Positions 1-8,895 of a stretch of DNA of 64,000 nt are shown here, piece after piece. The DNA is taken from contig JADJCH010000019.1 of the NCBI GenBank assembly GCA_016703325.1, forward strand, positions 1 to 64,000. The letters run 5' to 3'. This DNA comes from Burkholderiales bacterium (GTDB taxonomy: Bacteria; Pseudomonadota; Gammaproteobacteria; Burkholderiales; Burkholderiaceae_C). Position numbers and translations under genes: made by a program. A model generated the notes under the pieces. It did no database searches, was not told where the DNA came from, and saw nothing but the letters and a program-made list of their open reading frames with translations. Position 1 is the stretch's first letter. Each line of letters starts with the position of its first letter.

Positions 1-1246
1 TGGCGGCGTGGTTCCAGATGGCGAGATCGGGGCAGGTGTGGTGCCAGAGGCTTGCCCCCTGAAAGGCCTGGGCGATCGCCAGGACGGTGGTGTCCGCGCC
101 GCCCCGAGCCACGAGCTGCACGGCGACCGGCAAGCCCGCACCGTCGAAGCCCGCCGGCAGGCTGATCGCGCATGCGCCGACATGGTTGACCCATCGAGTG
201 AAGTGGCCGAGGGTCGAGCTGCGTTCCTGCACGTCGGCCAGCTGCGGTGCCGTGCACGACACGGTGGGCAGGAGCAGCACGTCGAAGGTGGACGCCCACT
301 GATCGAAGGTCTGCGAGGCGACCGAGCGGGCAGCGGCGGCATCTGCGATCGTTGTCGGCGGCAGTTGCCGGGCCAGGTGCATGCGCTCGCGAAGTGCGGG
401 GCCGAAGTCGCCCTCGCGCGCTTCAAAGAGTGGTGCGAGAGACTGCCACGCCGATGCGGCAATCAGCACGCCCGCCTGGTGGGTGAGCGCTGCCAGTGAG
501 GGGCTGGTCGCCACCTCGGCTACCGCGAAGCCCAGGCGCTCGAAGAGGTCCGCGGCTGTGCTGACCGCTTGTCGGACGGCAGGCGCCACGTCGACCGGCC
601 AGAAGCGTTCGGGCAACACCGCAACCCGTCCATGACTCGCCGGTGCCGGCCCCAGGAAGGCAGGATCCGCAGCGAGCACCGCCATCAGCGCAGCGCAGTC
701 GGCGGCACTGGTGGCCATCGGCCCCACGCTGTCATACCCGTGCGCGAGGGGAAAGACGCCGTCGGTCGGCACCCGTCCCGCGGTCGGCTTGAACCCGGTG
801 ATGCCGCACAGGGCTGCCGGCATCCGGATCGAGCCCGCCGTGTCGGTGCCGAGTGCCGCGCGCACCAATCGCGCAGCCACCGCCACTGCCGAGCCGGCAC
901 TGGAGCCCCCCGGCGCCCGGGGCACTCGCGAATCCCATGGGTTCAGTGCGGTGCCGCTGTAGTCGTTGATGCCGTAACTGCCGAAGCACAACTCCACCAG
1001 CGAGGTACGCCCGTCGAGGGTGGCGCCTGAGTCGAGGAGTCGTTGCGCGACCGAGGCGGTGCAGTGAGCGCGCCGACCGGCCAAAGCCTGCGAACCGACT
1101 TCGACCACGTCACCTTCCACATCGATGTTGTCTTTGAGCGCGACGGTCCAACCTTCGAGCGGACCGCCCGGCACGCCGACGTGGCGCGGTCGACGGACGA
1201 AGGCTCGCAAAGAGTCGGCCAGTTCCGAAGCTCGGGCCTCGCTCAC
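1..1246 (-). CDS. Amidase signature family protein (3' end beyond window)
   Basis: Enzyme of the amidase signature family (Ser-cisSer-Lys hydrolases of carboxamides, including AtzF/GatA-like proteins). Reading the minus strand from a GTG at 1246 gives 415 codons without a stop, and the C-terminus lies beyond base 1. The catalytic set is visible: Lys38 in ALKDN, the cis-serine near Ser115 in GGSSAGS, and the nucleophile Ser139 in GTDTAGSIR, with family-typical spacing. The GTG overlaps the stop of the upstream livM gene by 4 bases (GTGA), so it is the last visible gene of the large minus-strand operon. The substrate is unknown. It could supply or remove an amide form of the compound handled by this operon. 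It lacks the context (gatB/gatC) expected of GatA. Confidence 0.85.
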   Translation of the reverse strand, partial: MSEARASELADSLRAFVRRPRHVGVPGGPLEGWTVALKDNIDVEGDVVEVGSQALAGRRAHCTASVAQRLLDSGATLDGRTSLVELCFGSYGINDYSGTALNPWDSRVPRAPGGSSAGSAVAVAARLVRAALGTDTAGSIRMPAALCGITGFKPTAGRVPTDGVFPLAHGYDSVGPMATSAADCAALMAVLAADPAFLGPAPASHGRVAVLPERFWPVDVAPAVRQAVSTAADLFERLGFAVAEVATSPSLAALTHQAGVLIAASAWQSLAPLFEAREGDFGPALRERMHLARQLPPTTIADAAAARSVASQTFDQWASTFDVLLLPTVSCTAPQLADVQERSSTLGHFTRWVNHVGACAISLPAGFDGAGLPVAVQLVARGGADTTVLAIAQAFQGASLWHHTCPDLAIWNHAA

Positions 1247-2289
1247 GCCTGTGCTCCATTCGCTGCGCCGCGCATACCGGGTCCGTCGCCGCCGCGCTCG
1301 ACAACCAAGCGGTACCCCACCGGCAGCACCCGCACGCCGAAGCGCTGCTCGACCCAGCCCCACAAGCCGCGCGGCAGCAGCAGCGCAAACAACACCGCGG
1401 TCACGCCCAGGCCGATCAGGTAGGTCACGCCGGCGGCGCCGAAGAAGGTCTCGACGAGAAAGAAGATCACTGCGCCGAGGATCGGACCTTCGAAGGTGCC
1501 GATGCCGCCCACCAGCACCATGAAGATCATGAAGGCCGTCCACTGCACGCTGAAGTACGCCTTGGGCTGGAAGGTAATGGACGTGGCCAACCACAAGGCG
1601 CCGGCCACGGCGCAGCCAAAGGCGGACAGCACGAAGATCAACCGCTTGGTGGCGACGACGCGCACGCCCACGGAGATGGCCGCCTCCTCGTTGTCCCGGA
1701 TCGCCTGCGCCGCGGTGCCGACCTTGCCGCGCAGCATCACGTACACGCCCCACGCCAACAGGGCCATCGCACCGAGCGCGATCCAGTAGGTCGTGACACG
1801 ACGCACCGACGGGTCGATCTGCTGCAGGGCGATGAGGGAGGTCCCTGTCTCGCCCTGGATCATCGGGTCGACGTTGACCAGCATGTGTGTCAAGGAGGCC
1901 ATCACCCACATGCCGATCGCGAACTCGCCCTCCTTCAGGCGCAGCATCAGCCATGACAGGGGCCAGGACAGCAGCCCGGTGAGCAGGGCCGCCGTCGCGA
2001 GTGCGCCATAGGCGGGCAGCCCGACGTCCGCCAGGCGCACGGCGAAATAGGCCCCCAGGCCGAAGAAGGCCTGTTGGCCGACCGAGAGCAAGCCGGCGTA
2101 GCCGGCCAGCGCGTTCCACATGAGCGCAAGGATGCCGTAGATGAAGAGCACCGTCAGGCGCTCGATCCAGGCCTCGGGCGCGACCAGGGGCAGCAGCGCC
2201 AGACCGAGCTGCGCGCAGACGACGCTGGCCACGGCCGCGATGGACAGCGGGCTCCAACGGGACACCCGAGGTTGCGAAGCGTGATTCAT
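1243..2289 (-). CDS. livM: Branched-chain amino acid-type ABC transporter permease LivM
   Basis: Inner-membrane permease of a HAAT-family (Liv-type) importer, 348 aa from the ATG at 2289. A TTG at 2301 is also open, but the ATG has a GGGG element just upstream and follows the livH stop by 12 bases. The protein is hydrophobic throughout, with the family's GYAGLLSVGQQAFFGLGAY signature near the N-terminus and the EAA-like loop segment VLVGGIGTFEGPILGA near the C-terminus. It pairs with LivH (2302-3192), the ATPases LivF and LivG, and the binding protein at 4655. Substrate cannot be read from the sequence; position in a catabolic operon suggests a carbon source rather than leucine. Confidence 0.93.
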   Translation of the reverse strand: MNHASQPRVSRWSPLSIAAVASVVCAQLGLALLPLVAPEAWIERLTVLFIYGILALMWNALAGYAGLLSVGQQAFFGLGAYFAVRLADVGLPAYGALATAALLTGLLSWPLSWLMLRLKEGEFAIGMWVMASLTHMLVNVDPMIQGETGTSLIALQQIDPSVRRVTTYWIALGAMALLAWGVYVMLRGKVGTAAQAIRDNEEAAISVGVRVVATKRLIFVLSAFGCAVAGALWLATSITFQPKAYFSVQWTAFMIFMVLVGGIGTFEGPILGAVIFFLVETFFGAAGVTYLIGLGVTAVLFALLLPRGLWGWVEQRFGVRVLPVGYRLVVERGGDGPGMRGAANGAQA

Positions 2290-2301
2290 GAGTGACCCCA
2301 A

Positions 2302-3192
2302 TCAGGCGGCACGCTTGCGCGGCAACCAAGCCAGCGGGCGCAGGCCGGACACGCGTGCCAGCAAGACCCCGAGAAAGACCACATGTCCCGCGATCAGGAA
2401 ACCCTGAGGATGGACCTTGGCACCCAGGCTCTGCGCCACACCGAGCACGATGCCGCCAGCCAGCGTGCCCCACAGGGACCGAGGCCCACCGATGATGATG
2501 GCCTCGAAGGCGAAGATCAGCTGCATGGGTCCGGTGTACGGGTCGAAGGTGGCCCGCATGGCGAGGAAGGCGCCCGCCACGCCCACCGTCATCAGCGCGA
2601 TCGCCGAGGCCAGCGCAAACGTGGCGCGGGCATTCACGCCCACCAGTTCGGCGGTCGCCGGGTCCTCCGAGGCAGCCCGGATGCGCCTGCCGAGCGCCGT
2701 GTGATGGAGGAACCATTGCAGCCCTCCAAGCAGCACCACAGCGGTTGCAAAGGTCAGCAGCGAGAGGTGCCCCACAGCCAGGCCGCCGGGCAGCGAGAAG
2801 CCGTCATAGCTGAGCGTGTCGATGTAGGGCGCCAGCGAGCGGGTGTCCGCGCCGAAAGACTGGAACATCACGTTGTCCAGGATCCCCGCCAGGCCGAAGG
2901 TGGACAGCAGCGGCACCAGGGCACCTGAGCGCGCGCTGCGCTCGAGCACCAGACGGTGCAGCAGCCAGCCGAAGGCAGCCATCGCCGGCACCACGACCAA
3001 GAGGCCGACAAAAGGATGGATCTCCCACCGATCGGCCAGAAAGAACAGGGCGTAGGCCGCGACGATCGCCAGGCTGCCATGGGCCAGGTTGATCATGCGC
3101 ATCACGCCATACATGAACGACAGACCGCAGGCCAACAAGGCGTAGTAGCCGCCCAGCAGCACACCCTGGATCAGTTGGTTCAGGTTATCCAT
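2302..3192 (-). CDS. livH: Branched-chain amino acid-type ABC transporter permease LivH
   Basis: Second permease subunit of the Liv-type importer, 296 aa. I place the start at the ATG at 3192 (MDNLNQLIQG), which is where LivH proteins normally begin. The open frame continues upstream only because it runs through livF in another frame. The family signature GLSFMYGVMRMINLAHGSL lies near residues 25-45, and GGPRSLWGTLAGGIVLG near the C-terminus. The start overlaps the end of livF by 8 bases, implying translational coupling. About 8 hydrophobic segments are evident. Intact, unlike the second livH copy at 21511-22430. Confidence 0.93.
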   Translation of the reverse strand: MDNLNQLIQGVLLGGYYALLACGLSFMYGVMRMINLAHGSLAIVAAYALFFLADRWEIHPFVGLLVVVPAMAAFGWLLHRLVLERSARSGALVPLLSTFGLAGILDNVMFQSFGADTRSLAPYIDTLSYDGFSLPGGLAVGHLSLLTFATAVVLLGGLQWFLHHTALGRRIRAASEDPATAELVGVNARATFALASAIALMTVGVAGAFLAMRATFDPYTGPMQLIFAFEAIIIGGPRSLWGTLAGGIVLGVAQSLGAKVHPQGFLIAGHVVFLGVLLARVSGLRPLAWLPRKRAA

Positions 3193-3907
3193 GGGTACCG
3201 CTCCGGGCCTGGTGGCCGAAATAGTGATCGAGGATCTCCGCGCGAGACATCTCGCCAGCACGCCCCACGGCGACGATGCGGCCTTCCAGCATGCAAACGA
3301 TGCGGTCCGCCACGGAAGTTGCACGTTGGAGGTCCTGCTCGACCAACACGATCGTCGTGCCGGAAGCGAACAGGCGCTTGAGCGAGTCGTAGACCCCCTG
3401 CACGGCCAGCGGCGACAAGCCGAGCGAGACCTCGTCGAGCAACAGCACACGCGGGTTGGTCATCAGCGCCCGCCCGATGGCGACCGCCTGTTGCTGACCG
3501 CCCGAGAGCGTGCCGGCCATCGCGGCCAGTTTCGGTTTGAGTTGGGGCAGCGCCTCCAGCACGGTCTCGAAGTTCCAGACGCGGTCGCGTCCGGCAGCCA
3601 AGGCCACCCGCAGGTTCTCCTCGACCGTCATGGAGGTGAACAGCTTTCTCCCCTCTGGCACCAGCGTCAGTCCCAAGGCGGCCCGGCGGTGGCCCGGCAG
3701 CCGGGTGACGTCAACCCCATCCAGCAGGATGCGACCTCGCGTTGTCGGATGCACCCCGGCCAGCGTGCGCAGCAGGGTGGTCTTGCCGGCGCCATTGGCG
3801 CCGACCAGGGCGATCTTCTCGCCCGCAGCGATCTCGAGCGAGATGTCCTGGAACGCCCGGAGCAGACCGTGGCGTCCCTCCAGGCCTTCGATGGCCAGTG
3901 TCGTCAT
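3185..3907 (-). CDS. livF: ABC transporter ATP-binding protein LivF
   Basis: ATPase subunit of the first Liv-type importer, 240 aa. Walker A GANGAGKTTLL is near residues 36-46, the ABC signature LSGGQQQ near 139, and Walker B LLLDEVSLGL just after it. All motif residues are canonical, in contrast to the LivF at 19018, which has Arg at the Walker A lysine position. It starts 4 bases inside the end of livG (ATGA overlap), so livG-livF-livH-livM are tightly coupled. Confidence 0.94.
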   Translation of the reverse strand: MTTLAIEGLEGRHGLLRAFQDISLEIAAGEKIALVGANGAGKTTLLRTLAGVHPTTRGRILLDGVDVTRLPGHRRAALGLTLVPEGRKLFTSMTVEENLRVALAAGRDRVWNFETVLEALPQLKPKLAAMAGTLSGGQQQAVAIGRALMTNPRVLLLDEVSLGLSPLAVQGVYDSLKRLFASGTTIVLVEQDLQRATSVADRIVCMLEGRIVAVGRAGEMSRAEILDHYFGHQARSGTHG

Positions 3908-4644
3908 TGCGGCGTTCCCAGGTAAGCGGCGACCACGATCGGGTCGTTCAACACGGTCTGAGGCTCGCCTTCAGCGAGGACACAACCTGCGTCCATGCAC
4001 ACCAGTCGGGTCACGACCTGGAGCAGCACGTGCACGATGTGCTCGATCCACACGATCGCAATCCCGCGCGCATGCAGGCCACGGATGGTGTCGACCAGCA
4101 GGGCGGCCTCGCCATCGGTGAGGCCACCGCCGATCTCGTCGAGCAAGAGCAGCTTGGGGCCGGTTGCAAGCGCACGCGTCAATTCGAGGCGTTTGCGTTC
4201 CAGCAGGCCCAAGGATTCCGCGCGCCGATTGGCCAGCGGCAGCATGCCGCAAACGCTCAGTGCGTCGATCGCGCGGTCATGGGCCTCCGAGCCCGAGAAG
4301 CCGCCGCCGTGCTTGGCGCCCGTGAGCACGTTCTCGAACACCGTCATGCCGCCGAAGGGCCGGGGCACCTGGTGCGTGCGGGCGATGCCGCGCCGGCAAC
4401 GCTCGGCGGCGTCCAGGCCGCCAAGCGCCTCCCCCTGAAACTGCACCGACCCCCTGCCGGCATGGGCACCGGACAGCAAGCTCAGCAAGGTGGTCTTGCC
4501 CGCGCCGTTCGGCCCCACGATGCCCAGCGCCTCGCCTTCGCCGACGTGGAAGTCCACGTCGTCGATCACCACGAGCGACCCGAACTGCTTGTGCAGCCCC
4601 CGCGCCTCGAGCAGCACGGGGGCCCTTGCCAGTGCCCCGTTCAT
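3904..4644 (-). CDS. livG: ABC transporter ATP-binding protein LivG
   Basis: Second ATPase subunit of the importer, 246 aa. Walker A GPNGAGKTTLLSLL is near residue 40, the LivG-specific ARTHQVPRPFGGMTVFENV stretch is in the helical domain, and Walker B LLLLDEIGGGLT follows. The signature is a diverged LGLLERKRLELTRAL rather than LSYGQQRRLE, which is within the variation of LivG proteins. The gene begins 10 bases after the binding-protein gene ends and overlaps livF. Confidence 0.93.
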   Translation of the reverse strand: MNGALARAPVLLEARGLHKQFGSLVVIDDVDFHVGEGEALGIVGPNGAGKTTLLSLLSGAHAGRGSVQFQGEALGGLDAAERCRRGIARTHQVPRPFGGMTVFENVLTGAKHGGGFSGSEAHDRAIDALSVCGMLPLANRRAESLGLLERKRLELTRALATGPKLLLLDEIGGGLTDGEAALLVDTIRGLHARGIAIVWIEHIVHVLLQVVTRLVCMDAGCVLAEGEPQTVLNDPIVVAAYLGTPQ

Positions 4645-4654
4645 CCTGGCCGCT

Positions 4655-5971
4655 TCAGGCGTAGGGCAAGAGCTTGCTTGCCACCGGGATGTTGCGATCG
4701 CCCGAGTTCTCGGTGATCACGTACTCGTAGCGATGCTTGGCACCGGCGGCTGCCTTCACCCACTGGGTGCCGATCAGCACCGAGGTGGCAACGTTGGGCA
4801 CCGGTCCTTTGGTGAAGTCGATCGTGCCCATCATCGTGGTGACCTTCAAGCTGCCCAGCGATTTCGCCACGGCGGCCTTGTCCTTCGGGTTGCTGCTGGC
4901 CTTCAGAGCTTCGACCCCCAGGTCGATGAGCGACATCGACGCGCCGAGCTGCTGGTTCCATTGCTTCTTCGAGCTGGCCTCGTAGCCGTCGGCCAGTTGC
5001 GCGCCGGTGACGCCCGTGAGCGTCGACTTGTACGGGAAGGTCTTGTGCCAGTAGCAGCCGCTGGACAGGTTGAAGCCCAGGGGACCGAGCGCTTCGACGG
5101 TCGAAGGAAACAGGCCGGTCTTGGCCACCTGCGCGATCTTGATCTGCTTGGTGAAGCCTTGCTGCGCGGATTGGCGCCAGAACGTGGCGAAGTCCGGCGG
5201 GATCGGGAAGGTGACGAACAGCTCGCACTTCTCGGCCTTGAACTTGGAGATCTGGGCCGAGAAGTCGGTCGTGCCCGTCTCGTAGGGGCCGGCGTCGACG
5301 ATCGTGTAGCCGGCCTTCTGCAGCGCAGGGGCCAGGCTGCCGCGAATCGCGTTGCCATCGGCATCGTTGGGCAGCAGCGCCGCAACCTTCTTGTTGTTCG
5401 GAATCTGCGACCACTGCGACACGTAGCAGTCGAGGAACTCCTTGACGCCGAAGGAGAAGTGGAAGCTCCACTTGAAGGGCGACGGCTCCCCTGGCTTGGC
5501 GCCGCGGCCGAAGTACCAAGCCTCCCACGGCATGATGGTGGACAGGCAGGGCACGCCAGCGGCTTCGCAGGCGTCTGACACCGGGTTCACGGTCTCCGGG
5601 GCCGAGGTCACCAGCACCAGGTCGACCTTGTCGTTGCTGATCAGGGCCTTGGCGAGTTGGCTGGCCCGCGCCGGGTCGGATTGGGTGTCGCGATCGAGGA
5701 TCTCGACGCTAAACTTGCGCCCGCCGATCGTCAGGCCGCTGGCCAGTGCCTTGCGGGCCAGGTCCAGCACATAGCCGTCGGCTTCGCCGAAGCCGGCCAG
5801 CGGGCCGGTGCGTGGGCTGATGAAGCCCACGCGCAGCACGTTCGCATCTGCCGCCTGGGCAAGGACGCCGCCAGGTGCCATCAGCGTCAGACCGACGGCG
5901 CCACCGGCGCCCAGCACCTTGCGTCGGGACGTCTGGCCTGCGTTGAGGGTCTCGTTGTCGTTCGCGTTCAT
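4655..5971 (-). CDS. Periplasmic substrate-binding protein of Liv-type ABC importer
   Basis: HAAT-family extracellular ligand receptor, 438 aa. The ATG at 5971 is preceded by GGAGACACGAG; longer readings upstream have no comparable ribosome site. The N-terminus has a twin-arginine-like motif (SRRKVL near residues 16-21), then a hydrophobic stretch and an AQA cleavage site, so Tat export is plausible. The mature part starts with LRVGFISPRTGPLAGFGEADG, the usual opening of periplasmic binding fold type I proteins. It heads the transporter block of the carboxylase operon and presumably determines which compound is imported. Confidence 0.92.
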   Translation of the reverse strand: MNANDNETLNAGQTSRRKVLGAGGAVGLTLMAPGGVLAQAADANVLRVGFISPRTGPLAGFGEADGYVLDLARKALASGLTIGGRKFSVEILDRDTQSDPARASQLAKALISNDKVDLVLVTSAPETVNPVSDACEAAGVPCLSTIMPWEAWYFGRGAKPGEPSPFKWSFHFSFGVKEFLDCYVSQWSQIPNNKKVAALLPNDADGNAIRGSLAPALQKAGYTIVDAGPYETGTTDFSAQISKFKAEKCELFVTFPIPPDFATFWRQSAQQGFTKQIKIAQVAKTGLFPSTVEALGPLGFNLSSGCYWHKTFPYKSTLTGVTGAQLADGYEASSKKQWNQQLGASMSLIDLGVEALKASSNPKDKAAVAKSLGSLKVTTMMGTIDFTKGPVPNVATSVLIGTQWVKAAAGAKHRYEYVITENSGDRNIPVASKLLPYA

Positions 5972-6041
5972 CTCGTGTCTCCGTCTGTGGTCATGGTGGG
6001 GAAATCGCTCATGTCGAGCAGCACGGCCGAGCCCATCGGGC

Positions 6042-6788
6042 TCAGCGGGACAGGTAGCCGCCATCGGCGGCGTAGTAGTTGCCGGTGAGAAAACTCGCCC
6101 GATCGCTCGCAAGGAAGCTCACCAGCTCGGCCACCTCCTTGACCTCGCCGAGGCGGCCAAGGGCATGGAGTTCGGCCAGTCCGCGCCGCCCTTCTTCGGG
6201 CACGTTGTCGATCAGGCGGGTTTTGATGAAGGCCGGACCGACGGCGTTGCAACGCACGTTCTCGCGTCCATAGTCCAGCGCCACGGTGCGGGTGAGGCCT
6301 ACCACACCATGCTTGGCGGCAACGTAGGGGGCCAGGTCGACATGCCCGACCTGGCCGAGGATGGACGAGATGTTGATGATCGAGCCACCGCCACGGCGCA
6401 GCAGCGCCGGGACCTGCGCGCGCACGCCATAGAACACGCCGCTCAGGTTGATGTCGATCACCTGGCGCCAGGTCTCAGGCGTGTGCTCAGCGGCCTTGCG
6501 GAACTCGCCGCTGATGCCGGCGTTGTTGACGGCCACGTCGAGCCCACCGAACAGCGATTCGGCATGGGCCACGGCAGCCATGCTCGCTTGTGGGTCGGTG
6601 ACGTCCAGGTGCAGGTAGGCGACATGGCCGCCGGCCGCCTGGATGTCGGCAACGGCCTGTCGGCCGGCATCGTCGACCACATCGCACAACAGCACCTGTG
6701 CGCCTTCGGCCGCCAATCGCTCGGCGATCGCCCGACCGATCCCCATGGCTGCGCCGGTCACCAGCGCGCTCTTGCCTTTCAGTTCCAT
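6042..6788 (-). CDS. Short-chain dehydrogenase/reductase (SDR)
   Basis: Classical NAD(P)-dependent SDR, 248 aa. The TGxxxGIG cofactor motif is at residues 11-18, NNAG at 88-91, catalytic Ser near 141, and Tyr155/Lys159 in YVAAK. Acidic Asp36 after beta-2 suggests NAD preference (inference). It lies 13 bases downstream of a second SDR in the carboxylase operon. A role in oxidising a secondary alcohol to the ketone that the carboxylase would use is reasonable, but FabG-like reductase activity cannot be excluded. Confidence 0.92.
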   Translation of the reverse strand: MELKGKSALVTGAAMGIGRAIAERLAAEGAQVLLCDVVDDAGRQAVADIQAAGGHVAYLHLDVTDPQASMAAVAHAESLFGGLDVAVNNAGISGEFRKAAEHTPETWRQVIDINLSGVFYGVRAQVPALLRRGGGSIINISSILGQVGHVDLAPYVAAKHGVVGLTRTVALDYGRENVRCNAVGPAFIKTRLIDNVPEEGRRGLAELHALGRLGEVKEVAELVSFLASDRASFLTGNYYAADGGYLSR

Positions 6789-6801
6789 GGTGCACCCTCG
6801 T

Positions 6802-7599
6802 TCAGGAGACGGTCATCGCGCCGTCGCAGACCAGCTCGGTGCCGGAGACGGTGCGCGCGAGATCGCTGGCCAGGTAGAGCGCGGCATTGGCAATGTCCTG
6901 CGGCAGGCTGGTCACGCCCAAAGGACTGGCCGCCTTCATCTGTGCGTAGGCGTCGTCCTGGTCCTTGAACATGCCGAGCGCAACGAAATCCCCCAGGAGC
7001 TTCGCCCCCATCTCGGTCTCGACGAGGCCAGGGTGGATGGAGTTCACCCGAATGCCGTGGCCCAGACGCCCGAACTCGACCGCCGCGGCCTTGGTCAGCA
7101 GACGCACCGCACCCTTGGATGCGGAATAGACGCCCAATCCTGGCGTGCCGATCAGGCCGGCCACCGACGACAGGTTGACGATGGCGCCACCGCGCCCCGC
7201 CGTGCCGCCCGGCTTCATGCGCCGCACGGCGTGCTTGTGCCCAAGCAAGACGCCGGTGACGTTGACCGCCATCAGCGCCTCGATGTCCTCGAGGGTGATG
7301 TTCTCGAGGAAGCAGGTCTGCTCGATCGCCGCGTTGTTGACCAGCACGTCGAGACCACCGAACTCGGTGATGGCCTCGTCGAGGATGCGCTCCCACCCAT
7401 CCTCTCGCGAAGCATCGTGCAGCACGAAGGTCGCACGCCCACCCTCGGCCCGGATGGCCGCCGCGACGCTTTCGCCTTGCTCGGAACGCACATCACCCAG
7501 CACCACGGCCGCACCCGCCCGCGCGAACGTTCGCACAACGGCCTCGCCGATGCCACCGGCGGCCCCGGTGACGACGGCCACCTTGCCTTGCAAGTTCAT
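6802..7599 (-). CDS. Short-chain dehydrogenase/reductase (SDR)
   Basis: Second classical SDR of the operon, 265 aa, only moderately similar to its neighbour. TGAAGGIG at residues 11-18, NNA at 88-90, Ser near 144, and Tyr158/Lys162 in YSASK form the catalytic set. Asp36 at the end of beta-2 again favours NAD(H). Two different SDRs side by side suggest two successive oxidations or two stereochemical forms of a hydroxylated substrate. Confidence 0.92.
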   Translation of the reverse strand: MNLQGKVAVVTGAAGGIGEAVVRTFARAGAAVVLGDVRSEQGESVAAAIRAEGGRATFVLHDASREDGWERILDEAITEFGGLDVLVNNAAIEQTCFLENITLEDIEALMAVNVTGVLLGHKHAVRRMKPGGTAGRGGAIVNLSSVAGLIGTPGLGVYSASKGAVRLLTKAAAVEFGRLGHGIRVNSIHPGLVETEMGAKLLGDFVALGMFKDQDDAYAQMKAASPLGVTSLPQDIANAALYLASDLARTVSGTELVCDGAMTVS

Positions 7600-7621
7600 C
7601 TGGAATCTCCGGTGGGTGGCT

Positions 7622-8842
7622 TCAGGCCAGGGCGCGGGTGGACTGCAGCACCTTCTCGACGATGGCGTCGGCGAAGGCTTCGTCGTTGATGTGGCACTCG
7701 AATTCGCGGACCTCGACGCTGGCAGGCAGCTCGGCGCGCATCGCCGCCGCGAAGACCGGGCACAGCGAAGGATCGTGCAAGTGGCCTTCCGGGCTGTCGT
7801 GGTGCGAGAAGCCCTTCAGCGGAATGAAGAACGACACCGGGCCTTTGGCTTCGGCGATCAGGCCGCCGAGATGCCTGGCCAGCTTGTGCAGTTCCTCAGC
7901 CTCGGCGCGCACGGCCGTCAAGGCGTGGTTGTGCATGTGATAGCGCTTGCCGGGGAACTGCTGCTTGGCCGCATCGATCGGGCCGGCCACCATGAAGTCC
8001 GCGTTGCCCGGCGCAAAGATGACCGGGATGCCCTTCGCCAGAGCCGCTTTCGAGCGGTCCGGGCCAGCGCTGCACAGGCCGTTGTTGAGGAAATCGTTGT
8101 GTTCGACCAGCGAGGTGTCCACCACCGCTGCCACATCACGCTCGGCAACCAGCTGATCCAGGGCCATGCCGCCGGTGCCCAGCGTGTGGAACACCATCAC
8201 CTCGTAGCCTTGTTGCTCAAGCGCCTTGCGCACACGCACCGTGCAGCGATCGATCGTGCTGAGCGTGCCCATCGCGATCAGTGGCTTGGGCTCCACGCGC
8301 ACCGGCGAGTAGGCCTTGGCCATGGCCGCCGTGGCGATGGCGGCATTGCTGAACACGTCGCGCGTGATGCTGTTGAGGCCGGCGATGTCACACACCGGGT
8401 TGAACATCACGATGTCCTTGGCGCCGACGAAGGGGCGTGTGAAGCCTGAGGCCATGGTCGAGACCAGGACCTTGGGCATCCCGTACGGGAAGCTCTGCAT
8501 GACGACCGAACCGAGTGCGGTGCCCATCGAGCCACCGACGCCGATGATCCCGCTGATCGGCGTCTTGGCATGCAAGGCCTGGGCGCACTTGACGGCGCCT
8601 TCGATCATGACGCCCTGACATTTGCCCTCATGCTTGAGGTCTCGCACTTCCTGCAGCGTCTTCCCGGCGGCTGCAGCGACCTCCGCCGGCGGGATCTCGA
8701 CCTGGTCGTCGACCTCCGAGCGGATGCTCGCGTCGAGATGAACCACCTCGACGCCATTGGCTTCGAGCGTCTCGCGCACGAACTTCGCCTCGACCGCTTT
8801 GGTGTCGAGAGTGATGATCATCAGTACTTTGGGTTTGCTCAT
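7622..8842 (-). CDS. Tm-1-like ATP-binding (UPF0261) protein
   Basis: Member of the UPF0261 / Tm-1-like family, 406 aa, the full family length. The N-terminus KVLMIITLDTKAVEAKFVRE and the glycine-rich IIGVGGSMGTALGS (around residue 100) are hallmarks of the family, whose plant member Tm-1 binds ATP and a viral replicase. The bacterial proteins have no settled biochemical role. Here it sits between a CoA ligase and two dehydrogenases in a carboxylase operon, so an ATP-dependent step on the catabolic substrate is a fair guess. No partner PEP-hydrolase-type gene is visible next to it. Confidence 0.88.
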   Translation of the reverse strand: MSKPKVLMIITLDTKAVEAKFVRETLEANGVEVVHLDASIRSEVDDQVEIPPAEVAAAAGKTLQEVRDLKHEGKCQGVMIEGAVKCAQALHAKTPISGIIGVGGSMGTALGSVVMQSFPYGMPKVLVSTMASGFTRPFVGAKDIVMFNPVCDIAGLNSITRDVFSNAAIATAAMAKAYSPVRVEPKPLIAMGTLSTIDRCTVRVRKALEQQGYEVMVFHTLGTGGMALDQLVAERDVAAVVDTSLVEHNDFLNNGLCSAGPDRSKAALAKGIPVIFAPGNADFMVAGPIDAAKQQFPGKRYHMHNHALTAVRAEAEELHKLARHLGGLIAEAKGPVSFFIPLKGFSHHDSPEGHLHDPSLCPVFAAAMRAELPASVEVREFECHINDEAFADAIVEKVLQSTRALA

Positions 8843-8895
8843 GGCTTGTCTCCTGAGGTTGTGGCCATCGCTGGGCCGGGTGAGGTGGTAAGGGG

